DNA of 64,000 bases from Effrenium voratum (Eukaryota > Sar > Dinophyceae > Suessiales > Symbiodiniaceae). The DNA lies in contig CAUJNA010001241.1 of the NCBI GenBank assembly GCA_963377175.1, positions 1 through 64,000 on the forward strand. Reading direction: 5' to 3'. Positions 49,901 through 57,826 of this stretch are shown here, piece by piece; position 1 is the stretch's first letter; each line of letters starts with the position of its first letter. Position numbers and translations under genes: made by a program. The notes below the pieces were generated by a model. The model was not told where the DNA came from, ran no database searches, and saw only the letters and a program-made list of their open reading frames with translations.

Positions 49901-52398
49901 CAGTGCGGGCACAGTGGCCAGACGTCTCTGTGCTTCCCGCGGACACCATCACGCGAGCCAGTAAATACCTAACCTTTGTTACTAGGCACGACCCTAAGAC
50001 TCCTGCGACTGTAGACGGCTTTGTCCTGCTGGAAAGCATCGCTAGCCGCACACATCTGATCCGCGCCCTGCGGAACCTTGTCCGTGAAGGCCTGTCGGTC
50101 ACCGCTGATGCGCTAGCTGCCGTCGCTGACTTCGTCAGCACGCACAGCAAGGCACGCTTCGACATCAAGCATTCGCCCACTCGCGGGTTGTGCATTCGGG
50201 CCATCGCGGGCCACACAGCCGTCCTCGACCCCACCCGCCATCTCCCCTTGATGCGGCATGATGAGGCCATCCGGCGTAGTATAGCACTCCATTGCACGAC
50301 TTGGGTCAGCGCCGAGTCCATCCTTGCGATGGGGCTGCTTCCTGGCGCCTTGATGGGTGGCAAGCGTACTCACATCCACTTGACCACCTACCCGCTTAAT
50401 ACACAGGGCTTTGTGGAGGCCCGGGGCCATCGGCCATACGCCATCGCAGTCGACCTTGTGAAGTGCCTTCATGCAGGGGTGGCGCTATACATTGCGGGTG
50501 GTGAGACTGTGCTCACCTCCGGGGCTGCCTTCACCCTCACTGATGGCCAGGACGTGCAGGGCATCCACCCCTCCTGCATTTCTGCCGTGTATGATGCCTT
50601 CACCGGTAAGGATGTCACGGACACAATCGTGCAGGGCTCCTCCCGGGCACAGGCAACTCCTATGGAGGTTTTCACCGCGGAGGCCGCGCCCGACGATGTG
50701 CCTCGCGTGACTGTGCACACTAAGGAGGAACTGCAAGATGCCCTTGAATACCTTACTGCTGCCGTGGAGGCCTCACAGGAGGCTGGACACGGTGGGGAGA
50801 CTTCGGCCACTGAGGCCACGAGCATGTCGGATGACGGTGCAGACCACACCGCCTCGGCCTCTCGTCCTGGTGGGACCCACTGGGTACCCCAGGGCGAGAA
50901 TGCTGGGCAGGAGGCCATGCAGGTTGACGACGGCGCCCCGCTCGAAGGGATGTTGGCGCCTGATGAGATCAATGAAGCCTTGAATGCCCTGCACCGCAGG
51001 AATGTGTCGTTGATCGAAGTTGATACGGATAATGAAGCAGAGGGCATTGAGCCCGATATCGAGGCCGAACCGCTCCTGGAGGAAGCCGATCGCATCAGTG
51101 TCGCCAGCTCTGCGCCGGAATTCCATGAGTGCCTACCCGCCACGGACGAGGATGCGGCTCGGCTCGGCTTTGTGTCCGCCTTTGCTCCGGAGCCGGAAAA
51201 TGGTCCGGTAGGGCGCGGCCTGCAGGACGATGCGGAAATTGAGGAAGACCTCGATCCGGCAGTGCTGGAGAGCCTAGACGAGGCAGTTGCTGCTCTCGCG
51301 CTGGTCCCCGATATGGCCGCTGCTAAGGAAGTCCTCTCCCTGCATGACTTGAGCCATTTCACGCTGCTCCCCACTAGCTATCCGTGGGGTGACGTCCTGT
51401 TCAGCACTGATCCGGCCACCAAGGCAGGGCTGCATGCTGTGCGCAACACGCTTGCCCTCCGCAGGCTGAGTTCGGACGCCCCTGCCTTGGGAAGTGAGGA
51501 AAAACTGCGCTTCCTGCGCTCATGGCTCCTGTGTTTGGCCACCGCTCTCGCCTCCGTCTTCGAGCCGCTAGGCAGAGAGGATGCGCATCCTCGTGTCCGG
51601 CAGCTTATGCTAGACCGCTTGGCCCAGCCGCAATTCTGGAACGCGGCTCTCACCATAGCTACCAGGCAGCACGCTCAGCTCCTGCAAATGCATGACACCC
51701 TTGAGGAGCTGGAGACAGGTGCTGAGTCCCTCGCCACGGGGGAACAGGTAGCACAATGGTTTGGACGTTCCGGCCCAGGCGATTGGCCTCTGCATAGGCT
51801 GAAAGTTCATATCCCAGTCGCAGCTATGGCGTATCTTTGTGATGCCGATACCGCTGCCTCGGCCAGTGGAGGCGGAGTGGCGCTCAAAGGTACGATCCAG
51901 GCCTGCAGGGGCATGCGGTTTGTCATGGCAGGCGGACTGAAAGCGGGTTACACACCGCCTATCTTCCAGGACGTGGAGCCCCACCGCCACCTTCTTCTGC
52001 AACAGCTTAGAAGTCGGCAGGCCCTCCCCTTCGACTGTCAAGACTACTGCGGCCTGGTGGGGGCCCTCGAACCGAGTGTCATCCGGACGGATATGTGGAT
52101 CCCGTTCCCAGCCGCAGGCCAGTCCTTTGCGGACTTTGCGCGTAGGGCACATGTATCTTCCCACCGTTGGAGGTCTGCCGTGCTTGCAACCCCGCCCGTG
52201 CTTGATGTTGACACCGCGGAGATGATACTTCCGTCTGTTGATGCCTTTCAAGTTCAGGCCTCGGGCATGACACTGCAGGAGCTCCGCAGCAAGGGAATTA
52301 AGACTTCCAGGAGTGTGGACGACTTCTTGGACGCGCCATCGCTTAGTGCTTTCAACGCGCTCACCAACACAGTCCGCAGCACGTTGCGCCTCCATTAA
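46747..52398 (+). CDS. Superfamily 1 helicase fused to a Tpt1/KptA-like RNA 2'-phosphotransferase
   Basis: This 1,883-residue protein is read from ATG 46747 (MAVVPTPDG); the frame is open earlier but that part is out of phase with the upstream gene. A UPF1/Dna2-like SF1 helicase has GLFGTGKT at 242-249, VDESQQAG at ~360, IGDDRQTRG at ~389 and FNVSLTRAK at ~745. From ~1042 to 1258 lies a Tpt1/KptA-like domain: SKYLTFVTRHDP, DGFVLL, RFDIKH, CIRAIAGHT, HCTTW, GLLPG, THIHLT, GVALYIAGGETVLTSG. Tpt1 removes the 2'-phosphate left by tRNA splicing using NAD. Key Arg and His positions appear kept. The remaining ~600 residues are acidic and not recognised. A retroelement carrying this domain is unexpected. 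Confidence 0.75.
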   Translation: MAVVPTPDGSEVSLAVMLPDSLGGSVKYIKGFAFEIRTSFPQDLAAPKQAYVRNMQVVVSHEQRDYREPLISHAELVGAEGFTFVPDFSSVKPPKHGVSMWHHVLGVHSDRIPSILGVASGDAPRSYLPPRVEYVGFARDLEQAFNLLACSLRAPDGTGWVSFDHLVRSELTSAAWETLVIHTERLAGSWQGEHAEGWRRLLECFLFNVLRLSTGPDGHFMSVLLGVFHALSSQRVAFGIQGLFGTGKTYCASAALILLTRMLGLKALFVAEPNLPLQEFSRNVQSLLADAPAEVLCQFPRLLGRDHDQATDLDVAYETRSQFLRDNEPCCVAITLGSLLHEIGRRGPLASFLQAIHLMFVDESQQAGQAAYVAVHGAVHCTALTVHIGDDRQTRGASGNDPIREEVLRRLGQKKVALHGLSDWSVPQDFLVLAAAQITGERSQETLPAVLGMEYLAAAGRGLPTAAATVRSANGLSSEGSPGLNLVLPSSMRVSPTAYFMSVAVWYPHLVRMDDDGRVIIGRCVEQAAEVIATRNVMLNGITTGVSGLRSVEWQPKLLYLQGRDVALGLAAESLQAVEHVVDVLLASFHGSFRRGHETPKLLLMTPHNDTHDSVCRHFIGGQVDEDLLQDVLLVHLLMACTPLLVEAHDAKEKARATSKAIDARFQSCLQQLQRLTHDERLAYLQQITPAKVREYRLSRPTLFSQYLECTNTVKATGMTGTVSVVIIGKDSRFLHYGSEAEARFNVSLTRAKALTVVLAPPSATGPLGMLQTASARLFGRLDMASLQKSAEPVATLFGMCSGLADLDEPSWHGAHHIGHAAPWKELPLALSLKMRDTEEPLLLALRLDGLGPKTSRDLSVFCYQEIGGDVVLSFTMLDDQLVLHGPMGAFPVGSAWETTEAVQCGDASLWPVSGLVFFGAATALAHGDDLCEGAPWPSLACLSRDPKCIARPRPGLAPKRRPTPLPPAPAKRPRGQSPTPATGGPGVEWRPRLPSSTDRAASVWDPAPVSGGPVAGEAHGAWPTIEQGQQSLAHPRKPLITVSDIEGLPSAVRAQWPDVSVLPADTITRASKYLTFVTRHDPKTPATVDGFVLLESIASRTHLIRALRNLVREGLSVTADALAAVADFVSTHSKARFDIKHSPTRGLCIRAIAGHTAVLDPTRHLPLMRHDEAIRRSIALHCTTWVSAESILAMGLLPGALMGGKRTHIHLTTYPLNTQGFVEARGHRPYAIAVDLVKCLHAGVALYIAGGETVLTSGAAFTLTDGQDVQGIHPSCISAVYDAFTGKDVTDTIVQGSSRAQATPMEVFTAEAAPDDVPRVTVHTKEELQDALEYLTAAVEASQEAGHGGETSATEATSMSDDGADHTASASRPGGTHWVPQGENAGQEAMQVDDGAPLEGMLAPDEINEALNALHRRNVSLIEVDTDNEAEGIEPDIEAEPLLEEADRISVASSAPEFHECLPATDEDAARLGFVSAFAPEPENGPVGRGLQDDAEIEEDLDPAVLESLDEAVAALALVPDMAAAKEVLSLHDLSHFTLLPTSYPWGDVLFSTDPATKAGLHAVRNTLALRRLSSDAPALGSEEKLRFLRSWLLCLATALASVFEPLGREDAHPRVRQLMLDRLAQPQFWNAALTIATRQHAQLLQMHDTLEELETGAESLATGEQVAQWFGRSGPGDWPLHRLKVHIPVAAMAYLCDADTAASASGGGVALKGTIQACRGMRFVMAGGLKAGYTPPIFQDVEPHRHLLLQQLRSRQALPFDCQDYCGLVGALEPSVIRTDMWIPFPAAGQSFADFARRAHVSSHRWRSAVLATPPVLDVDTAEMILPSVDAFQVQASGMTLQELRSKGIKTSRSVDDFLDAPSLSAFNALTNTVRSTLRLH

Positions 52399-55027
52399 TG
52401 GGATGCACGGATTTGGTCGCCATGCTATCCTCCCCTGCATCACCAATACGGTAAATTTTTTTGTGCTGCATGAGACGGGAGCTATCATCGCTGTCCCTGC
52501 GGATTTTGCGTAGCATATAGTGCAAACTTGATGGTGCATTGCACGCTCACCCTTTGTCTTGTGTGCAATGCTTGATGGCCAGGCCTGTGACGCCCGTCAC
52601 ACTTGCCTGGCCATAGCAACTCCGCTCGATGTCAGTGCGTGAGTAATTCGTTGCACGGCCTCTTTTTGCCTCTGTGCTCCGGGTGATGCCTGTGCACAAT
52701 TTTAATTTACTGCATGCTCGCATTTTGCTGGCCCTTGCTTGGCCCTTTTTGCCTTCTTCTTCTGTGTGTTGCTTTGCCAAATTTTTGGAACATTGCGCTC
52801 GTTGCTCCAGCCGTGTGGCCACGTGTGGGGGTTGACGATGCGCAAATGTGCCCCCTGCGGTCTGGAGCGCGCATGTTCCCATTTTTAATGTGCTCATGCT
52901 TCACAAGCCTAGCTCCTCGGTGTAGTCAGTGTCTTCTGGAACTATGTTCCAAGCTCTCTCTTTTAATTGCCGCGTTGGCTCGTCCCTTTCCGTTCTGATC
53001 GGCTGGGGAAAGGTTTTTCGTTTGGTTCCGTGTTGTGTTGCTTGTTGGTTCGTCGCGTTGTGTTTTCGGCCCTTTCCTTTGTTTGGCTCATTTCACCAGC
53101 ACTTTGTTCCTCTCGGTCTCACCCAAAAAAACTGCTGCATGTTGCTCAAAATTGGTTGTGGATCTTATTTGCTTCTTAGGAGCACCCTCTAGTGTCTGTG
53201 ATTGCTCGGGAAGGGCCGTGTAGTGCCGTGCCCCGTCGGTCTCGCGGCCCCTCCTTGCTACCAACCCCAAACCCTAACCGCACTGCCCTTGTCTTAGCGG
53301 ACGTGTGAACCACGGTGGCGCACGAACTGGATCCTTACCCCCGAAAAGAAAACTCTCTGAAGTGCACCCGTGTTGGAAATTTGATGCTGGGGCAGAAGGT
53401 CTAGTACCGTGCCCAGCCGGTCTCGCGGTCTCTCTCCTGCCAATTGCCTTGCACCCCAAACCCTTTCCGTTCGGCAGCTCGCCAATGCCTTTGCAATTGG
53501 ACCCTTGCAATGTCTGGAAAGCTCTTGGAACGTGCGCTCAGCCAGGTAAGCCTGAGTCCGTCTTGGGCTCATGGCCCCGGTTTTGCCTTTAATCGGCTCA
53601 TCCGTGTCTTGCTTGCACTGTGCCTCACCGAGCCACCATGGCAGGTTAGCCAGCCGCCTGGTGCTGGTCTCATCGCCATGCTCGCCTCCGCCATATGGTT
53701 ATTGCGATGTGATGCGCAATCAGAGAGACCGAGCGGGGCCCGACCAGCACTGTAGTCCTGCCACAGCATGTGACTACTGGCACGCGTTCCTGTTGGGAAA
53801 GCTGGGTAGGGGGTATCTTCCTGCAAACCCACTGCGAAAAGGGGAGCGCTGTGCCAGCTTGGCTCTGCGCTTTACTCAGTTTGCCTTGACAGAGCGCATT
53901 TGTGCTGTTCACATTGCTCACTGCCCTTCAGGCACCGCCATGGTTGGGCTGCCAGCCCTCTGCAGCTGCTTTGCGCGATGTGGGCCCCACTATGCATCTC
54001 CCTTATGACCTCTTTATCAAGGACATGCCTGCTGGGGGGGAATACCGTGTAGTACCTGTCCATTGCCCTGCACTCCAACCCTAGCTAAGGCCAACGGCCA
54101 GTGCCCCCACAATAATCTTGTGGCCTGGTCCGTTCATTACTCAGGAACTTGGAAAATGTGCCTGGCATGCCGGCCTTGTAGCCCCACATCCCGGGCTCAT
54201 CGTCCGATAACGCTGCCTTGCTCGCCTTTGCGTGTCATGCCTGATCCGGGCATATGTCTACTGCACACCTCCCTGGCGGATGTCCCAGCGCTCAGACACC
54301 CCACCGACCGGCTGCATTGCTCCCTGCAGTGTAGCATGTGGACCATGTGGTCTTGAGCTCCGCTCAGCCCATAGCGCCCTTCCTCGTGACGTGCGGCCCT
54401 GGCAGTTGGCCCTTGTGGTGTTGACCAATGTGTGAGCACTTCTGTGTCGCTGCTGGGCTGCCTCGCTGGCTACCTTGCCGCGATGTCCCTGCGGTTACAG
54501 GTGATGCCTGTGAGCCGGCTAATTCATGCATGCCTTTTGCTTGTCGCCTCGGTGGCATTTTTGCCCTAGTTCATGCACGTTCCTTGGCTAGTGTGTGCGG
54601 CCTTCAGTGTAGTCCCTTTGCATATGCTCCTCTGCGTGGCCATGTACGGGGGTAAACGATGCGCAAATGTGCCCCGGCAGAGTGTAGTGCGCCCCGCGAG
54701 TGAACCATATGGTCTGTGCTCCGCTCAGCCTCATGGTTCTCTTTCGCGCGTAGCCAGTGTATTTGGTGCCTACCTTTCCGCCCGTAATTAATTTCGACAT
54801 GCACTCCCGCGTGCTGGCGAAATCCCTTTCTGCTCTCGGTTTGTTTGTTCGCTGTCCTTTTTCGCTGTCTTCTCTGTGTGGTTTTGTTCGTTTGTTTGGC
54901 TCCTCTGAGGCCTGTCCTATTTCGCCGGCTTTTTCACGTGACGTCTCACCATCTGTTTCACCTCTCCTTCTTTGTGTATTTTAGCAGGTTTCGCGACCGA
55001 TGGCAATTGCCTCAAGGCGTGCGGGTG
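52399..55027 (+). other. Long 3' region of the retroelement, no gene
   Basis: No ORF here has convincing protein-like sequence. Imperfect repeats are visible: a GATGCGCAAATGTGCCCC block at ~52838 and ~54657; a CCGCTCAGCC block at ~54360 and ~54719; and a GTCTCGCGG unit with CCCCAAACCCT at ~53240-53280 and ~53420-53465. The segment ends at the poly(A). I treat it as the element's 3' untranslated region, but other origins are possible. Confidence 0.4.
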
Positions 55028-55038
55028 AAAAAAAAAAA
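55028..55038 (+). other. Poly(A) run at the retroelement's 3' end
   Basis: Eleven A bases directly abut a truncated integrase gene (55039). This is how a non-LTR retrotransposon ends after target-primed insertion, so I take it as the 3' end of the giant element. Confidence 0.6.
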
Positions 55039-55644
55039 GAGGTTCGGCGCCACCTGCGTGGTAGCGTGCTTCCTTCCGTTGATTTGGTTCAAGATGTCAG
55101 GCAGCATGAGGTGCCACTGGCCCCGCCGGCCCGCTCCGGCTGCTATGCGACGCAACATGGCCTCCTTGATGGTGCGGATGGTGCGCTCCGCGAAGTAGGC
55201 GTGGCCCCTGGTCACCTGCTTCTCGATGTCCCAGAAATCCATCAGCTCCTTGAACTCCCTCTTGAACTCGGAGCCGTCGTCGGAGTACACGTTGGCCGGC
55301 ACGCCCAGGGCTTGGAACACCTTCTTCATGCCCGCCGCGGTGGTGCTCGCAAGACGATCCTTCAGCGGCTCCGCGGCCACTTTTTTGGTCAGCGCATCGA
55401 TGGCCACCAGCATGAAGGGGTAGGGCTTGCCCCCGAAGGCCTTCATGTCGGCCAGGTCCACCTGCAGCTGGCTCATGGGCTCCAGAGGCACGAAGCTGTT
55501 GTAGCCTCTCTGCGGCCGGTCCTGGTTCACCCGGAGGCCGTCCAGAAACGCCTTCACCTCCTCTCTGGAGATGCTGGGGTCGCGCGCCTGAGCCTGCTGC
55601 AGCGTCTGCGCTATGCTGCCGAAACCGGTGCGGGGATCCTCGTA
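55039..55644 (-). pseudogene. Integrase fragment, GC-rich virus copy 2
   Basis: Nearly identical to the integrase at 2526-3641 but lacking both ends. It covers YEDPRTGFGSI through the catalytic core (QVDLADM, YSDDGSEF, YFAERTIRT) to ATTQVAPN, where the retroelement poly(A) begins. At its other side (55644/55645) the sequence switches directly to the fiber N-terminus, without the integrase start codon. All three catalytic residues are present but the C-terminal domain is gone, so it cannot be a full enzyme. Confidence 0.85.
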
Positions 55645-55927
55645 CAGCGAGCTCTGCAGCGCGGCGATGCTGCCACCTGTCCGTCCGTGGTGGCCAGGGC
55701 CGCGCCGTGGCCAGAGGCGCAATTGCCGGCGCCAGCGCGCTGCTGTCCAGCTTTGAGGCCAGCTCGGCGGTGACGTCCAGGGACTGGGTGTTCACCGCCA
55801 GGTCAGTTACTTGGGCGTAGGGCGTCAGAGCGAGGGCCAGCGGGTCTGCAGTGACGTGCGTGCCGTCAGTTACCTCTCCGTTGTCCAGGACCTCCGGGAT
55901 GTTGCCCGTGACAGGTCCTTCAAACAT
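55645..55927 (-). pseudogene. Fiber N-terminal fragment joined to the integrase
   Basis: Starts at ATG 55927 with the same MFEGPVTGN opening as the fiber at 7702 and runs ~95 codons (ALTPYAQVTDLAVN) with small deletions, then fuses to the integrase fragment at 55644/55645. Compared with the complete locus, everything between fiber codon ~110 and integrase codon ~12 (about 3.7 kb) is missing. Confidence 0.8.
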
Positions 55928-57235
55928 GTTTTCTTAGGAGTAGTACTTGTAACGTAGGGGTGTTGTACTTTCGCAACACGCCCTCCCTTGAGTCGCTATG
56001 GGTCATTCGGGGTCTTCGTAGCGCTCGGTGGTATAATTATATATCATCTCGCAACAGCACCTACCAGTACGCGAAGTGAGTGAAATGTGGAATGACGCAG
56101 TGTTCGATGGCGTCGGACACTGGGCATGAAGCGAGGTCCTTCACTTATGATACCGTGGAATGACAAAGTGGTCGATGGTGTCGGACACCTTGGTCTCCTT
56201 CAATTCCGTGCTACCAGTGAATTGAGGGAAAGCATCCTTCAATTATGCTGAATTGACCGATGGCGTCGGTCAAAACGCTTGGGACACCTCGGCCTCATGA
56301 TGAATTGACCGGCGAAGCTATGTGTTGTGTGCATAGTTTTATAGGACACTTGTCTCAGCGGTTATGACCTGCGGGGCATTCATGAGCCAACCTTGCCCAT
56401 TCATGAACCAACCTTGCCCTTCCTGAGCCATTGATGAATCACCCGGTTCCATTATTGACTCAAACTTGCCAAGAACCGAGTCCTCTCGGGAACTGGGGCG
56501 CTTTTGCGCACTTTTCGGCCCCAAAGAGAGCGGTGACGAAGCGGTGACGAAGCGGTGACAAACGGTGACATGCTCGGCGGGCTGGAATTCGCCGGTTTTC
56601 CGGGAAAAGCGGAATCCTGAGCAAAGTGGTCGTCTGGAGCCCGCTTTCGACCGAAAACGAGCGAAACTTGAGGCTCAGGCATCCCACTCGCCGTCCGACA
56701 CGGAAAAACGAACTCTTCGAAGCTGACCGATTTGAGCGCTTTTTGCACCAAAAACGGAGCCGGACGGGGCCGAAACCTCGGCGGGCTGCCGGGCTCCGAG
56801 CCAGGTCCTCGGCGGGCTGTCGGGCCGCGGAAAACCCTGCGACTCCGGAACTCGGGAACTGGGGCCGCTTTTGCGCACTTTTGCACCCAAAAAGCGAGCG
56901 GTGACAAAGCGGTGACAAGCGGTGACGAGCTCGGCGGGCTGGAATTTGCAGGCTTTTCCAGGCAGAAAACGGAATCCAGAGCATGTCTGGAGCCCGATTT
57001 CGACCGAAAAGGAGCGAATTTGGTGGCTCGGGCACCACATTTGACGCCTGACACGAAAAAACGCACTTTTCGGAGTTCGCCGTTTTCAGCGCTTTTTGCA
57101 CCAAAAACGGAGCGGCGACGAAGCGGTGACATCGCTGGTGACAAGTTCAGCTGGTTGAAAATTATGCAGTTTTGGAGCGTTTTTGGCCAAAAAATCCAAA
57201 GAATTAGGTTACTATAGGCTGATGTTCCTTACTAC
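55928..57235. repeat. Non-coding repeat-rich block upstream of fiber, copy 2
   Basis: Same order of sequence as 7703-9029: TTCTTAGGAGTAGT next to the fiber start, a TTTCGCAAC word, imperfect units around GGCGTCGG and GGGCATGA, then GCGGTGACGAAGCGGTGAC words and four CTCGGCGGGCTG 12-mers at 56573, 56777, 56809 and 56930. Ends with CCTTACTACT at ~57226-57235. No gene is supported here. Confidence 0.6.
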
Positions 57236-57826
57236 TACGGCCAACGCCGGGAACTTCACCACGGTGGGCGACGTGTCCACGGGGACATTGACGGCATCAG
57301 GCGCGGCGACCGCGGCAAGCTTCGCAGCCACCGGGACGGTCACGGGCGCCACGCTGACGATCACCGGGGCGGCCTCCGCGGGCCCGCTGGACTGCGAGCG
57401 CAACGTGACGAGCTCGGGCACGGTCTCCGCTCCGCAGCTCTTTGCGTCCAACACGCTCACCGTGACCAACACCTCCGACTTCTCGGACGATCTCTTCCTG
57501 ACGAAGAACTGGGCGGGCTGGAGCGCGGCCCGGAGCTGCGGCTGCTGGGCAACCAAAACGCGCAGGGTCTTCCTGGAGCGGGACGGTGGGACGCACCAGT
57601 GCGAGCTGATCATGATCAACGATGAGGCTCTGGTGCAGACGAAGAGCCTCTCGACGCAGCTGTCCTTGACCACGAACCAGAGGAACCCCGGCTGCCTCGT
57701 GATCGCGGGCAACACGGGCAACGTGGTCTGCAACACGAGCTTCACGAATTTGTCGGACAGCAGGGTGAAGACGGAGCTGGCCGAGGCCGATGTGGCAGAG
57801 CTCCAGCAGCTGTTCGACTCCGTGCG
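57236..57826 (+). pseudogene. Fiber C-terminal fragment, up to the S74 domain
   Basis: Begins in the shaft (ANAGNFTTVGDVSTGTL) directly after the shared repeat block and runs through NTSDFSDDLFLTKNW, MINDEALVQTKSL and LSDSRVKTELAEADVAELQQLFDSV. It breaks off inside the S74 domain. The next base starts a different part of the fiber gene (57827). It is open as one frame for ~200 codons. Confidence 0.75.

Noticed and set aside
49674..51374. Long minus-strand open frames opposite the helicase-Tpt1 gene.
   Set aside because: They are mirror frames of a GC-rich coding strand and show no domain-like sequence.
53262..53282. CCCCAAACCCTAACC looks like a telomere-type repeat.
   Set aside because: There is little more than one unit, and the partner at 53450 reads CCCAAACCCTTTCC; no array.
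52714..55000. Several 60-140 codon frames in the region after the helicase gene.
   Set aside because: Low-complexity composition, many overlapping frames on both strands and no motifs; treated as non-coding.
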